A stretch of DNA of 64,000 bases from Nostoc parmelioides FACHB-3921 (GCF_014696625.1 NZ_JACJQL010000034.1:1-64000); one strand, 5' to 3'. Numbered from the stretch's first letter, positions 43,732-53,240 are shown. Numbers and translations: made by a program. Notes: generated by a model from the letters alone, not told the origin.

Positions 43732-44064
43732 TTACCCTTCTTGAATATGCTGTGTTAAAGTCTTAGTCAATGTAGTCTTGGAAACAGCGCCTACTACTGT
43801 ATCAACTTGCCTTCCTCCCTTAAACACCATCAGCGTAGGAATGCTACGAATACCATAATGGCTGGCAACGGTGGGGTTTTGATCTGTATTCAGTTTCACT
43901 ACCTTGATTTGTCCTACGTATTCGCTAGCCACTTCATCCACAACCGGCGCTACCATCCGGCAAGGGCCGCACCAAGGGGCCCAAAAGTCCACTAGAACTG
44001 GAACGTTGCTATCCAGAACTTCTTGCTTGAATGTGGCTTCTGTGACATTTGTAATGGATGACAT
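43732..44064 (-). CDS. trxA2: Thioredoxin (TrxA2-type)
   Basis: 110-residue thioredoxin with active site FWAPWCGPCRMVAPVVDEVA and the cis-proline in RSIPTLMVF. Cytosolic disulfide reductase. The gene is divergent from an ArsR-type regulator with the features of RexT. In Anabaena PCC 7120 the pair trxA2/rexT has this arrangement and RexT represses trxA2 until oxidised by H2O2. A perfect palindrome lies in the 76-bp spacer. Assignment as trxA2 rather than another thioredoxin rests on this context. Confidence 0.88.
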   Translation of the reverse strand: MSSITNVTEATFKQEVLDSNVPVLVDFWAPWCGPCRMVAPVVDEVASEYVGQIKVVKLNTDQNPTVASHYGIRSIPTLMVFKGGRQVDTVVGAVSKTTLTKTLTQHIQEG

Positions 44065-44084
44065 ATTACTTGCCCTTAATTCGT

Positions 44085-44105
44085 TTATTCGATATTATCG
44101 AATAA
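44085..44105. promoter_or_regulatory. Perfect palindrome, probable RexT operator
   Basis: Arms TTATTCGATA and TATCGAATAA surround a single T, centred in the 76-bp spacer between the divergent trxA2 and rexT starts, 20 bp from trxA2 and 35 bp from rexT. ArsR-family repressors bind such 10-bp inverted repeats overlapping promoters. That it is the RexT site is inferred. Confidence 0.7.
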
Positions 44106-44140
44106 TAAAAATATAATTCATTTTCAGAGATAATGCAACT

Positions 44141-44479
44141 ATGAGATTTCTGTATCATCCAGACCGAAAAGATATTTCTTTACCAGGAGTGTTGTATGCC
44201 TTAGGTGATCCAGCACGATTGGAGATTGTGCGGTTGTTAGCCAGCAAGGGGGAACAGTGTTGTGCTGAGTTTGATTTTGCGATCGCCAAATCCACCATGT
44301 CTAACCACTTCAAGATTTTGCGAGAATCGGGAGTAGTTTTGACCCGTAAAGAAGGGACACAGCACATCAATAGATTGCGGCGTGAAGACTTAGAGGCGTT
44401 GTTTCCTGGTTTACTGGATGCAGTATTGCGATCGGCTCAACCGTTGTTGACTTGTCAACCATCAGCAATTGTTAAATAA
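44141..44479 (+). CDS. rexT: ArsR-family redox-sensing repressor RexT
   Basis: 112 residues, winged-helix ArsR/SmtB fold: LGDPARLEIVRLLASKGEQC is the start of the domain, and KSTMSNHFKILRESGVVLTR the recognition helix and wing. Two adjacent cysteines at residues 40 and 41 (EQCCAEF) match the vicinal pair that forms a disulfide with H2O2 in characterised Nostoc/Anabaena RexT. No metal-binding CxC motif (ELCVCD) is present. It is divergent from the thioredoxin gene and probably autoregulated through the shared palindrome. Confidence 0.88.
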   Translation: MRFLYHPDRKDISLPGVLYALGDPARLEIVRLLASKGEQCCAEFDFAIAKSTMSNHFKILRESGVVLTRKEGTQHINRLRREDLEALFPGLLDAVLRSAQPLLTCQPSAIVK

Positions 44480-44516
44480 TATCGAGCAGTTGTGGTTAAA
44501 TTGAACATCAAGTATC

Positions 44517-44816
44517 ATGCAACCTATTTACCCTATTAGCAGAGATGCTTGCACGGAGGATAAAAGAATGAGGGTTTGGCTTGCTTGTTTTGTGGTTTTG
44601 TTTGCCCTAGCAGAGTTATTTGATTGGGTGAAAGGATTTGCCCTACCATTACCCATTTACATACTTGGTGGGGCTTTCTTGGCTGTTGCTTCCAACTACG
44701 ACAAGATTATTGGCTACTATTTCACTGATGTAACCATCAATGCTTCACTCGAAGAACCTCAATTGAATTTACCATCCCCAACTTCTAATTTGGTTGAAGA
44801 AGATGAAGGAGCGTAG
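44517..44816 (+). CDS. Small membrane protein, unknown
   Basis: 99 residues, two hydrophobic spans (VWLACFVVLFALAELFDWV and LPIYILGGAFLAVASNYDKI) and an acidic C-terminal tail. No family recognised; similar small proteins occur in heterocystous cyanobacteria. It starts 37 bp after rexT on the same strand and may be cotranscribed with it. Confidence 0.6.
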   Translation: MQPIYPISRDACTEDKRMRVWLACFVVLFALAELFDWVKGFALPLPIYILGGAFLAVASNYDKIIGYYFTDVTINASLEEPQLNLPSPTSNLVEEDEGA

Positions 44817-44963
44817 TTAGTAGACTGGGGGAGATGAGAAATAGTAGTTGACCCATGATTAATAACTAATGACTATCGATCGCCTGTAGTCGGTAACTTG
44901 CTAAATTAAAGGAAGCTTTAGTTGGTCAGCTTGTAACAAAATTTTGGCTACTGCCCCAATCCC

Positions 44964-47204
44964 GTGATTATTGGAATATCAAACAAACTCCGCGCTGCTT
45001 TCATTAAGGATAAAAGTTACCGTGACACTGCTGTTCACAAGAACTGGTGGCAAATAATTTTAGTCACTAGTTTGGGAGTCACGGCTTTGGTGTGGGGAGT
45101 TAGGGAACTGAAATGGTTACAGTCTTGGGAATTAAAAGCTTATGATCAGATGTTGCGATCGCGTCCTGCTGAACCACTTGATCCCCGAATCTTACTAGTT
45201 ACAATTACGGAAGAGGATTTAGCAAAAAAAGGTTGGATTTTAGCTGATGATACCATCAATCGACTCTTAACTAAACTCGCATCCTATCAACCCCGTGTAA
45301 TTGCTCTCAATGTTTACCGACCAGAGCAGACAAATCTAGGGGCGGGACTGGAAAATCCTACCAATATTATCAGCGCCTGCTTATCAAGCAGTATGGGTAG
45401 GTCAGAAGTACCACCCCCGCCAAATTTCCCGCCGGAGAATATCGGCTATAACGATGTTATTTCTGATATTGAGGAAGACCAAGTTGTTCGCCGTGCTTTG
45501 GTGTTTTCTGAAGCCAATGATAGTAAATGTGCGACACAATTCTCAATCGCAGCTTTAGCCGCAATTACCTACCTAGAACAAACAGGTATTCACGTAGACT
45601 TTAAAAAACATCAATTTTATCTTGGTAAAACCGCCTTTCCCATCCTGACACCTAATTCTGGTAGTTACAAAGGTGTGGATGCTAAAGGTTATCAAATATT
45701 ACTCAATTATCGTCATCCTAATCATTTAGCTCCAACATTCACCCTGACAGAAGTTTTAAACAACCAAGTTAACCCTAACTTAGTCAAAGACCGTTTGGTA
45801 ATTATTGGCACGACTGCATCTAGTATTCATCCAGGTTTATACACACCCTATAGTGCAGCAAAAGGTCAACCAACCAGAACCCCATCAGTTTTGATACATA
45901 CACAGATTACTAGTCAGCTACTCAGTACAGTATTAGATGGGCGACCTCTGATTTGGTACTGGCCTGACTGGGCTGAACTGGTTTGGCTGTGGGCTTGGTC
46001 ATTAGTGGGTGGCCTTTTGGCGTGGTGGCTCAAGCATCCTTTACTAGTCGTCGTCGTTGTGGGTATAGCCTTAACGGGTTTGGTAGTAATTTGTGCTGGT
46101 TTGTTCCTAAAAGCTGGGTGGATACCCTTAATTCCACCAGCTTTAACTTTAGTTATGAGTGGGGTGAGTGTGATGACTTATAGAACTTACCGCACTCAGC
46201 AACAAACTAAGGTAATCATGTTGCAAGTGGAGAAACAACAGGAAGTAATTGAGCAGTTAAATATCCTTTTGAACGAAGCGACAGCAATAGCAGATACTAC
46301 AGCGTTCCATGACCAACACTCTCACCATGATTCTGCTGTGATCACACCCAGAAAAAACGCTGATGATTTATTACTGGGTGGTCGTTATTCCATTTCCAGC
46401 GTGCTTGGTGCTGGTGGATTTGGTCGCACATATCTAGCACAAGATACTCAAAGACCAGGGAATCCTACTTGTGTGGTCAAAAAGTTAATGCCAGCACGCA
46501 AGGATACAAAGTTTTTGCAAGTGGCGCGGCGTTTGTTCATTACAGAAGCAGAAATTTTAGAATCCTTGGGTCAGCATCAGCAAATTCCGGCACTGCTGGC
46601 TTATTTTGAAGTGAATGAAGAATTTTATTTAGTAGAACAGTATATTGCTGGGCATACTTTGCATGAGGAATTACCACCTGTCACAGGTTTACAGAGCGAA
46701 GCTTTTGTCATAGAAATGCTCAAAGGAGTTTTAGAGGTTTTGGCATTTGTACACGAACATCGGGTAATTCATCGGGATGTGAAACCAACTAATATTATTA
46801 GGTCGGCGGAAGATAATCGTTTAGTATTAATTGATTTTGGTGCAGTCAAGTTGATGCAGCCGCCAACTGATCAAAAAACAGAATTAGCTACGGTAGCCAT
46901 CGGCACCCGTGGCTATGCACCACCAGAACAATTTGCAGGACATCCCCGTTTGGCTAGTGATATTTACGCTGTGGGGATGATGGGGATTCAAGCACTCACG
47001 GGGATATTACCCCAAGAACTCCCACCAGATCCAGAGACGGGGAATGTGATGTGGCGGAGTCATGCCACAGTTAGCGAAGAACTAGCACTAATTTTAGATA
47101 AGATGGTGCGCTATCATTTTAGCGATCGCTACCAATCTGCTACGACTGTCTTACAAGATTTAAATCGCATTTCTAGCTTGATACAGACATCATCCATTTC
47201 CTAA
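44964..47204 (+). CDS. CHASE2 sensor domain fused to a Ser/Thr protein kinase
   Basis: 746 residues. A membrane span (about 28-48) leads to an extracytoplasmic CHASE2 domain (about 50-325: RPAEPLDPRILLVTITEEDL, LVKDRLVIIGTTASSI), then three spans (about 335-410), a short coiled coil (VIMLQVEKQQEVIEQLNI) and a cytoplasmic kinase (about 470-735): LGAGGFGRTYLAQDT, VVKKL, HRDVKPTN, DFGAVK, GTRGYAPPEQFAG. Key catalytic residues are present. The start is a GTG at 44964 without a clear ribosome site; it is needed to include the first span. CHASE2-kinase fusions are typical of Nostoc. The signal sensed is unknown. Confidence 0.92.
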   Translation: MIIGISNKLRAAFIKDKSYRDTAVHKNWWQIILVTSLGVTALVWGVRELKWLQSWELKAYDQMLRSRPAEPLDPRILLVTITEEDLAKKGWILADDTINRLLTKLASYQPRVIALNVYRPEQTNLGAGLENPTNIISACLSSSMGRSEVPPPPNFPPENIGYNDVISDIEEDQVVRRALVFSEANDSKCATQFSIAALAAITYLEQTGIHVDFKKHQFYLGKTAFPILTPNSGSYKGVDAKGYQILLNYRHPNHLAPTFTLTEVLNNQVNPNLVKDRLVIIGTTASSIHPGLYTPYSAAKGQPTRTPSVLIHTQITSQLLSTVLDGRPLIWYWPDWAELVWLWAWSLVGGLLAWWLKHPLLVVVVVGIALTGLVVICAGLFLKAGWIPLIPPALTLVMSGVSVMTYRTYRTQQQTKVIMLQVEKQQEVIEQLNILLNEATAIADTTAFHDQHSHHDSAVITPRKNADDLLLGGRYSISSVLGAGGFGRTYLAQDTQRPGNPTCVVKKLMPARKDTKFLQVARRLFITEAEILESLGQHQQIPALLAYFEVNEEFYLVEQYIAGHTLHEELPPVTGLQSEAFVIEMLKGVLEVLAFVHEHRVIHRDVKPTNIIRSAEDNRLVLIDFGAVKLMQPPTDQKTELATVAIGTRGYAPPEQFAGHPRLASDIYAVGMMGIQALTGILPQELPPDPETGNVMWRSHATVSEELALILDKMVRYHFSDRYQSATTVLQDLNRISSLIQTSSIS

Positions 47205-47243
47205 AGTGTAGACTAGTCTAGGCAAGATCAATATGAATTTGGC

Positions 47244-48269
47244 ATGACTCAGGGGCAAGAAACAGCGATCGCAGGTATATATGAAGTATGTATAGGCGTT
47301 CCCGATCCCATTTTTGCGATTCAATATTGGGAGCAATTTGGCTATCGGATTGGTCAAGTCGGTGAATTACCCCAAGCCGCCGCGTCTCAATTGTATGGGG
47401 TAAACTCTGGTTTGCGATCGATTCGCTTGTATCACCAAAATGCAGATCATGGTTTGATTCGGTTGATGGTTTGGCAAAACCCTACAAATCCAGGGTTGGG
47501 TTTATCATCCATGAAAATCAAGGGTAATCGCTGGGCTACTAGCTTAACTGCTGATATATTAACTGTCTTAAATCACGCAGAAGATGCAAAATCCTCTGGT
47601 TGGGCGGTAAGGTACAGTTACCCTTATTGGGAAGTCATTTATAACAAAGAGAGAAAAAGCCGTCCTTTTATTGATCAAGCTGTGGGAGTGAGAGAAATGT
47701 TACTCTTGCAACCCTTGACTCGTCAGGTATTGTTCCAACGATTTGGCTATACTCTACCCCATTATGGAGAAATTAACCAAGCCAGCACATTTAAGACTAG
47801 CCAGTTTACCCATATGGGTATTATTGTTCAAGATGACAGCAAGGAAAGCCTGAAATTTTATGAAGAGGTTTTGGGCTTGTTGCGTGTGCGTGATGATGTG
47901 GAAACTAGTTATGAATCTTCACCAGCCGGTCGGGATTTATTTGACCTGAAACCAGGGGAAAAGTTTATTGTCACTACCTTTGATGACCCCCGTTCTTCCC
48001 AGTCTGACTTGATGGCTGCACGTAGTGGGAGACTTTATGTTATTCGCTTCCCTGAAGCCATGAATTTAGAGTCACGCTTTGAAGCTTCCCAGCCTGGTAG
48101 CTTGGGGATGTCTCTTTACACTTACCGCGTACGAGGATTGGCAACATATAGCGATCGCATCAAGTCCAGTCCTGTACAAAAGTTTACTAGTATTATTGAA
48201 AATGAATTTCGAGAAAAAAGTTTCTCTTTCATTGCGCCAGATGGTTACTTTTGGAATTTGCTGGAGTAG
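47244..48269 (+). CDS. VOC-superfamily (glyoxalase/bleomycin resistance fold) protein
   Basis: 341 residues with two VOC halves: the first from AIAGIYEVCIGVPDPIFAIQ, the second from FTHMGIIVQDDSKESLKFYE. The metal ligands expected of active members are only partly evident (His in THMGI, Glu near the end of each half), so catalytic type is uncertain. It follows the CHASE2-kinase gene by 39 bp on the same strand and is probably cotranscribed, though no link in function is known. Confidence 0.75.
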   Translation: MTQGQETAIAGIYEVCIGVPDPIFAIQYWEQFGYRIGQVGELPQAAASQLYGVNSGLRSIRLYHQNADHGLIRLMVWQNPTNPGLGLSSMKIKGNRWATSLTADILTVLNHAEDAKSSGWAVRYSYPYWEVIYNKERKSRPFIDQAVGVREMLLLQPLTRQVLFQRFGYTLPHYGEINQASTFKTSQFTHMGIIVQDDSKESLKFYEEVLGLLRVRDDVETSYESSPAGRDLFDLKPGEKFIVTTFDDPRSSQSDLMAARSGRLYVIRFPEAMNLESRFEASQPGSLGMSLYTYRVRGLATYSDRIKSSPVQKFTSIIENEFREKSFSFIAPDGYFWNLLE

Positions 48270-48278
48270 AAGAAGCAT

Positions 48279-48316
48279 AAAAAAAGCGGGCTAACCGCTA
48301 TGATGTGGTTAACCCG
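48279..48316 (-). terminator. Terminator of ycf35, between convergent genes
   Basis: On the minus strand CGGGTTAACC and GGTTAGCCCG form a 10-bp stem (one G-T pair) with a loop of ten bases, followed by GCTTTTTTTATG. The stem can also serve the plus-strand VOC gene. Confidence 0.85.
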
Positions 48317-48345
48317 TGCAGCTTTGGGAACGCGCAGAGAAATTG

Positions 48346-48696
48346 TTATTGCAATACCAACTTCACATTGGCGTTTTGTAAACCGCGCTGTTTTACTTCA
48401 GCCAAGGTTTTGTTAACAGCATATTTTTGGTTGATGGAGTTGATCAACTCGGTTTGGTTGTGCTTTTTAGCAACGCCCCACAGGTCAGCGATTAGGTCAA
48501 AAGAACCATCGCTGTTGCGAGACCAACCTAGATCATATTCGCCGTCCAAAACTGCAACGATGTCGGAGCGAACGCGCTGACCATTGTAACCACGAACATC
48601 AGCTTCAGTCTTTACGCTGATGCCCAGGTCGCGCAAGGAAGCTTTGAGGATTTCGGCATCGGTGATTTTGGTGCGGAGAGTGCTAAAGTGAGACAT
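48346..48696 (-). CDS. ycf35: Ycf35 (DUF1257) protein
   Basis: 116 residues, the normal length, starting MSHFSTLRTKITDAEILKAS and containing VRGYNGQRVRSDIVAVL and DLGWSRNSDGSFDLIADLWG. Ycf35 is encoded in red algal plastids and most cyanobacteria; role unknown. The start is fixed by AGGAGGAAACCCAAATG; the 22 residues upstream in frame are rejected. It lies downstream of ycf46 on the same strand. Confidence 0.92.
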   Translation of the reverse strand: MSHFSTLRTKITDAEILKASLRDLGISVKTEADVRGYNGQRVRSDIVAVLDGEYDLGWSRNSDGSFDLIADLWGVAKKHNQTELINSINQKYAVNKTLAEVKQRGLQNANVKLVLQ

Positions 48697-48794
48697 TTGG
48701 GTTTCCTCCAATGAGAAGATTGAGAAAAAAGGACAACGTTTGTTTTCAGGGAAGCCGCGCATAATGTGGGAGCGGCTTTTTTCTCGTAACTGCT

Positions 48795-48838
48795 AGCTTT
48801 TTTGGGCTAGCCTTTCCCCCTGGGTTAGCAGGGAAAGC
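48795..48838 (-). terminator. Hairpins after ycf46
   Basis: Two short stems follow the ycf46 stop: CTTTCCC/GGGAAAG and GCTAGC/GCTAGC, with CCAAAAAA between or beside them. A further GC-rich pair AGCCGC/GCGGCT lies at about 48752-48777 with a T run on the plus strand. They may terminate ycf46 or attenuate readthrough into ycf35. Confidence 0.55.
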
Positions 48839-48840
48839 TT

Positions 48841-50352
48841 TTAAAACTCCATGCGCTGGTATTCAGCGACGGAGGCTGCGGCGGGTCTTGCCCTCTGTCT
48901 AGCCCAGTCTCTTAGGGCTGTTACCTGTTCTTGCATCGTGCGAGACAGTGGCAATGTAGCTTTAAGCGCAGCAATAATATCTAATTGGGTGAACTCGCGG
49001 TCTTGGGCAAAGGCTTCGTACATTGCCGCAACTAACGCTTGTTCAATTTCTGCCCCGGAAAAGCCATCGGACATCTTGGCAAGTTGCTCCAAATCAAACC
49101 GGGTGATGTCTTCACGGCGTTTATTCAGGTGGATCTTGAATATATCACTCCTTTCTTCAGGTGTGGGCAGATCCACAAAGAAAATTTCATCAAAACGGCC
49201 TTTCCTCAAAAATTCCCCAGGTAAGCGTTCTACTCGGTTGGCTGTCGCCATAACGAACACTGGAGATTTTTTCTCCTGCATCCATGTGAGGAAAGAACCA
49301 AATATTCGGCTGGATGTACCGCCATCGGAATCACCAGAACCTGAACTACCAGCAAAGGATTTATCCAGTTCATCGATGAAGAGAATGGCTGGTGAGATAG
49401 ATTCTGCTGTTTTCAGGGCATTACGCAGATTAGCTTCACTCCGCCCCACCATTGAGCCGTCGTAAACTCGCCCCATATCCAAACGCAACAGTGGTAAACC
49501 CCACAGGCGGGATGTTGTTTTGGCGATTAACGACTTACCGCAACCAGGAACCCCTAAAATTAACATCCCTTTTGGTTGGGGTAAGCCATACTCTCTAGCT
49601 CTTTCTGTGAACGCATTCGAGCGTTGTTTGAGCCATTTTTTTAATTCTTCTAAGCCACCTACAGCATCAATGGTTTCATCTTCTTCGATGTATTCTAAGA
49701 TGCCATTACGCCGAATTAGTTGCTTTTTCTCAGATAGAACTATATCTACTTCTTCTTCGGTTAAACGCCCTGTAGTTACTTGGGCTTTGCGATATACTTT
49801 CTCAGCTTCATCTTTGGTTAAGCCCAAAGCTGCTCTGAGGAGCTTTTCCCTCGCTTCTGTGGTCAAGCGTCTGCCACGACTTTGGTCTAAATGGTGAGTT
49901 AAAACTTTGTTTAACTCAGACATATCTGGTAGTTGGAAATCTAAAACGACTACTTCTTTTTCCAGTTCTATGGGTACTTGCTGCATCGGCGACATCAAAA
50001 TGATGTTCTTTTGCATACCCTTGAAGCTGGCGATCGCATCTCGTAATGACCTTGTAGTCGCGGGAGCATCAATAAATGGATGTAAATCTTTAAGAATAAA
50101 TATACCAGGTTCTTTCTGCCGGATGATCCAGTCTATTGCTGCCTCTGGCGAGACAGTATTATGTTGACCGACATTCCGGGGTTGACCATACTCCACGATG
50201 CCATGAGTTACTGTCCAAACAAAAACTCGGCGTTGGGGCCTTAACACTTGGGCGATTGTGGAAATTGCCTGCTCTGCCCGCTCTTCCTCGGAGGTCACAA
50301 GGTAGATTAGTGGGTATTGAGCTTGAATGAGAATGTTGAGCTCTTCTTTCAT
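48841..50352 (-). CDS. ycf46: AAA+ ATPase Ycf46
   Basis: 503 residues. N-terminal domain (1-230) with IYLVTSEEERAEQAI; AAA+ domain with Walker A GVPGCGKSLIAKT (about 265-277), Walker B AILFIDELDK, sensor 1 region VFVMATANRVERLP and arginine finger region LRKGRFDEIFFVDLPTPEE. Ycf46 is plastid-encoded in red algae. In Synechocystis a role in regulation of inorganic carbon uptake has been proposed. It precedes ycf35 on the same strand and follows the RHH-type gene by 89 bp. Confidence 0.93.
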   Translation of the reverse strand: MKEELNILIQAQYPLIYLVTSEEERAEQAISTIAQVLRPQRRVFVWTVTHGIVEYGQPRNVGQHNTVSPEAAIDWIIRQKEPGIFILKDLHPFIDAPATTRSLRDAIASFKGMQKNIILMSPMQQVPIELEKEVVVLDFQLPDMSELNKVLTHHLDQSRGRRLTTEAREKLLRAALGLTKDEAEKVYRKAQVTTGRLTEEEVDIVLSEKKQLIRRNGILEYIEEDETIDAVGGLEELKKWLKQRSNAFTERAREYGLPQPKGMLILGVPGCGKSLIAKTTSRLWGLPLLRLDMGRVYDGSMVGRSEANLRNALKTAESISPAILFIDELDKSFAGSSGSGDSDGGTSSRIFGSFLTWMQEKKSPVFVMATANRVERLPGEFLRKGRFDEIFFVDLPTPEERSDIFKIHLNKRREDITRFDLEQLAKMSDGFSGAEIEQALVAAMYEAFAQDREFTQLDIIAALKATLPLSRTMQEQVTALRDWARQRARPAAASVAEYQRMEF

Positions 50353-50441
50353 AAATCGACCTTCTTGAGACCCTAGTACAGTAAAGACATCGTTTTGTTG
50401 GTGACAACAACAGAATTATGACTTCCTTATCTAATTCCTAT

Positions 50442-50789
50442 CTAGCAAGGAACCAATTCTTCCTCACCCTTGGGATGGGTTTCTGCTTCAGTCATTTCAT
50501 CAATGGGAAGATGGTCTTGACCAATTAGCCCTGGTTGGTTTCCTAAAGCCACCAGTTCCCCATCACGTAATACTAATGAACTTTCACAATTAGGACATGA
50601 ATAAACTTTGTGAGTTCGTCCGTAAGCGGCAGCCTCTAATTCGTCAACTAAATCTGAGTTAGTTAGGTAGAAATCAAGGGCGCGTTCAGCAAGTTCAGAC
50701 ATTGGTTCGGAATCAATGGCCGAACGAATCTTCAGCTTTTTGTGCAGTTCTGGCGATAGATATAACGTAACCTTTTGCTTAGTTTGCAT
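50442..50789 (-). CDS. Ribbon-helix-helix type protein with CxxC motif
   Basis: 115 residues. The first 45 (KVTLYLSPELHKKLKIRSAI, then MSELAERALDFYL) look like a ribbon-helix-helix DNA-binding fold. A single CPNC (YSCPNCESSLVLRDGE) follows, as half of a zinc ribbon that would be completed by dimerisation. The C-terminal tail is acidic and ends in Cys. Likely a regulator or antitoxin-like protein; no toxin gene is beside it. Confidence 0.65.
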   Translation of the reverse strand: MQTKQKVTLYLSPELHKKLKIRSAIDSEPMSELAERALDFYLTNSDLVDELEAAAYGRTHKVYSCPNCESSLVLRDGELVALGNQPGLIGQDHLPIDEMTEAETHPKGEEELVPC

Positions 50790-51048
50790 ATAACTTTTCG
50801 ATGGCCTTACCCGGGTATGTATATAACGGTATCGACTACCGTCTTGGTTGTCAAGACGGTAAAACGCTTTGACGGCTATTTTGTTACTTTTGTTTACATT
50901 TGATCTTGGTTTGTTACAAAGACCATGACTAATTTAAGTTATTTAAAAGACTAAACTATTAATTAGCTCCCAATTGAGACAAATGACTAAAGCTATCTTG
51001 AAAATCCTATATATACAAAGATTTCCAGTTTTAGAAAAATGTGGAATT

Positions 51049-51558
51049 ATGTCTACATTAGTAGTAAAAACCTTGAGATTGATAAAGGCTTTTTATACCA
51101 AAACTACTTATGTTGGTACAGCGATCGCTTTGTTGTTGATTCTGTACGCTTGTTCTACCCCGGTTTTCAACGTCACAGATATCACATGGAAAACTTACAA
51201 AAATGCTCGCTATGGCTTTGAGTTTCCCTATCCCAGTAACTGGAATGCTTTAGCAACGCCAACAAACGCTGATGGTGTTGTTTTGGTGTCACCCAAGCGC
51301 AACTCAGTAGAAATTCGAGCCTGGGCGAGTAATCAACTAATAGAATCTCCAACCTCAGAGAAAGATAACTTTCAAACCAGTCAAGGTTTAACTGGAATAT
51401 TAGGGATAGAAGCGAATGATTCTGTCAGTTCAATGACGCTAACACTGACGCAAAACCAAGTTAAGTATAGCTGGCAAGGACGAAGCCCCAGTCAAGAATT
51501 TCCAAATTACTATCCGCTATTTTATTACATAGCCCAGCAGTATCGGATTTCTCGGTAA
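51049..51558 (+). CDS. Probable lipoprotein, unknown function
   Basis: 169 residues from the ATG at 51049; an ATG at 50983 would add 22. The N-terminal hydrophobic segment ends LLLILYACSTP, a plausible lipobox with Cys at about 35. The mature part begins DITWKTYKNARYGFEFPYPS and resembles PsbP-like or DcrB-type folds (ARYGFEFPYPSNW, GVVLVSPK), but the match is too weak to name. Isolated gene. Confidence 0.6.
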   Translation: MSTLVVKTLRLIKAFYTKTTYVGTAIALLLILYACSTPVFNVTDITWKTYKNARYGFEFPYPSNWNALATPTNADGVVLVSPKRNSVEIRAWASNQLIESPTSEKDNFQTSQGLTGILGIEANDSVSSMTLTLTQNQVKYSWQGRSPSQEFPNYYPLFYYIAQQYRISR

Positions 51559-51612
51559 AGGGGATTGGGGATTGGGGACTGGGGACTGGGGATTGGGGAT
51601 TGGGGATAAGGG
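51557..51612. repeat. STRR of the GGGGATT/GGGGACT type
   Basis: Six to seven heptamers, GGGGATT and GGGGACT, run head to tail right after the 51049-51558 gene, within the spacer to the metallophosphoesterase. Confidence 0.8.
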
Positions 51613-51630
51613 GTAATGGGGATTGGGTTT

Positions 51631-53139
51631 TCAGATAATTAAAGGCGGAAGCTCATAATTGTGCCAGTGACGCTGATACCATTCAGCGACTAAAGGACGG
51701 ACGATAAATTTTGGTTGCTCATCGCCTGTCACATCAATACGCAAACAAGAATAGGGACGGTGCTTTTGGGAACCGTGACCATTGCGACCAACGAAGAGAT
51801 GCGATCGCGCTATTAATTTACCATCTTCTATTAAATCTGCGCCTTCTTGACGCTGGCGACGCAGGCTGTAGCCACTCCCACCGCAGACAATCCAGTGTAT
51901 ATTCGCGTCACCGTGTCCGGTGTCGAAGGTTTGCAGATATTCTAAACAATGAGCGTGACCGTTCAATACTAAATTTACTAGGGGACGACCTTGATTAATA
52001 TCACCTATCTCTTGCGCCACTGCATCCAATACGTCGCGTAGGCGGCTGCGAATCGCCAGAGTCTGTGATTGTAACCATTTGGTCGCCTCAGTGACATAAG
52101 GAGGATGATGGAAATAAATTACCCTTCCCCGTACTGCTGGATTATTCCACGATGCAATTAATCTCTGCTTAAGCCAGTCTAGTTGTTCGGTGTCAGTCTG
52201 TGCTGGTTGAGAATCAGTAGTTAATTGCTTGTCGATATCAACAATAATTTCCTCAATTTGAGACACATTTGAGTGCAGATCATCTAAACGTTCCGCTTCG
52301 CTGGGGTTATCTGGGTTCAATTTGGCGGAAGTTTCAATCATCTGCATCTTCTCGCGCTCTAACTCGTCCCGGCGCTTGGTTAAAGTTGCGCGATCGCTCT
52401 CGCCTTGTCTGGTTGCGGGTAAAGGCTCTGGATCGTTAAATGTATTAGAATCTAAGGCGAAAAAATCTATCCCACCATAGCGAAAAGTATAATAACGATT
52501 GGGAAGGCGAGTAAAGTTTCCTGGTTGATAAACCAAACAACGCCCTGTGTCGGTCTTGGCGGTGTAATGTTGATCTAAATGACGGGGTAAATCTCCTGGT
52601 AGTTGTAACCCTTTGAGATAATCGAGGAAGGCTTTGGCATAAGCTTCACCTGTACCCGAACCACGAAAACCAACATCAATATCTAAACGCGATCGCAATA
52701 AATAGCGAAGCGGCCAAGTAGAAACAGACAATAAACTTAATAAAACGGGCAACTCATAATAATCATGATTTCCCGGTACAGGTAGAATCGGTAACTTAAA
52801 CACCATCTTGTCGTAAGCAATCTGTCGGGGATTCTCTCCCCCAACAATCAACTCACGATAGGGTTGGATAAAATTTGGTTTGTAGTATTCACTAGACCCC
52901 ACCAGATAAATGACATCGCCAGTATGCAGGAGAAAATTACAGTCTTGATGATGGGGTAACATCAATTCCGCTACTTGGCGCTGGGGATTGTGTCCCCGAT
53001 GTTTCCCGGAACCACTATCACCAACCACTAAAAAAGAGAATTCCCCATCTCCCCTTTTGCCATCCTCAATTTCTAACCGAGTTTGGTCAATATTCCGTGC
53101 CAATATTAACGGGTCTTGCCATCGTACCCGTTGCTGCAT
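51631..53139 (-). CDS. Calcineurin-like metallophosphoesterase
   Basis: 502 residues from the ATG at 53139 (a TTG 15 codons upstream is weaker). Metal ligands are intact: VVGDSGSGK (D.G), HTGDVIYLVG (GDV), PVPGNHDYYE (GNHD), FHHPPY (His) and LNGHAHCLEY (GHAH). A helical insert of about 70 residues with coiled-coil character (TKRRDELEREKMQMIETSAK) sits between GNHD and the last motifs. Substrate unknown; the large insert sets it apart from the short phosphatases. Confidence 0.88.
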   Translation of the reverse strand: MQQRVRWQDPLILARNIDQTRLEIEDGKRGDGEFSFLVVGDSGSGKHRGHNPQRQVAELMLPHHQDCNFLLHTGDVIYLVGSSEYYKPNFIQPYRELIVGGENPRQIAYDKMVFKLPILPVPGNHDYYELPVLLSLLSVSTWPLRYLLRSRLDIDVGFRGSGTGEAYAKAFLDYLKGLQLPGDLPRHLDQHYTAKTDTGRCLVYQPGNFTRLPNRYYTFRYGGIDFFALDSNTFNDPEPLPATRQGESDRATLTKRRDELEREKMQMIETSAKLNPDNPSEAERLDDLHSNVSQIEEIIVDIDKQLTTDSQPAQTDTEQLDWLKQRLIASWNNPAVRGRVIYFHHPPYVTEATKWLQSQTLAIRSRLRDVLDAVAQEIGDINQGRPLVNLVLNGHAHCLEYLQTFDTGHGDANIHWIVCGGSGYSLRRQRQEGADLIEDGKLIARSHLFVGRNGHGSQKHRPYSCLRIDVTGDEQPKFIVRPLVAEWYQRHWHNYELPPLII

Positions 53140-53240
53140 CTTGCAAATTTTTTTAGGTATTGCTGGATCAGAGACTAGTTTCAATAATATTTACTCCTTG
53201 TTGACTGATGACTGATGACTGTTGACTGTCAACGGCTATC

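Noticed and set aside
48851..49465. 204-codon plus-strand frame
   Set aside because: It lies wholly antisense to ycf46, whose Walker motifs prove the minus-strand reading.
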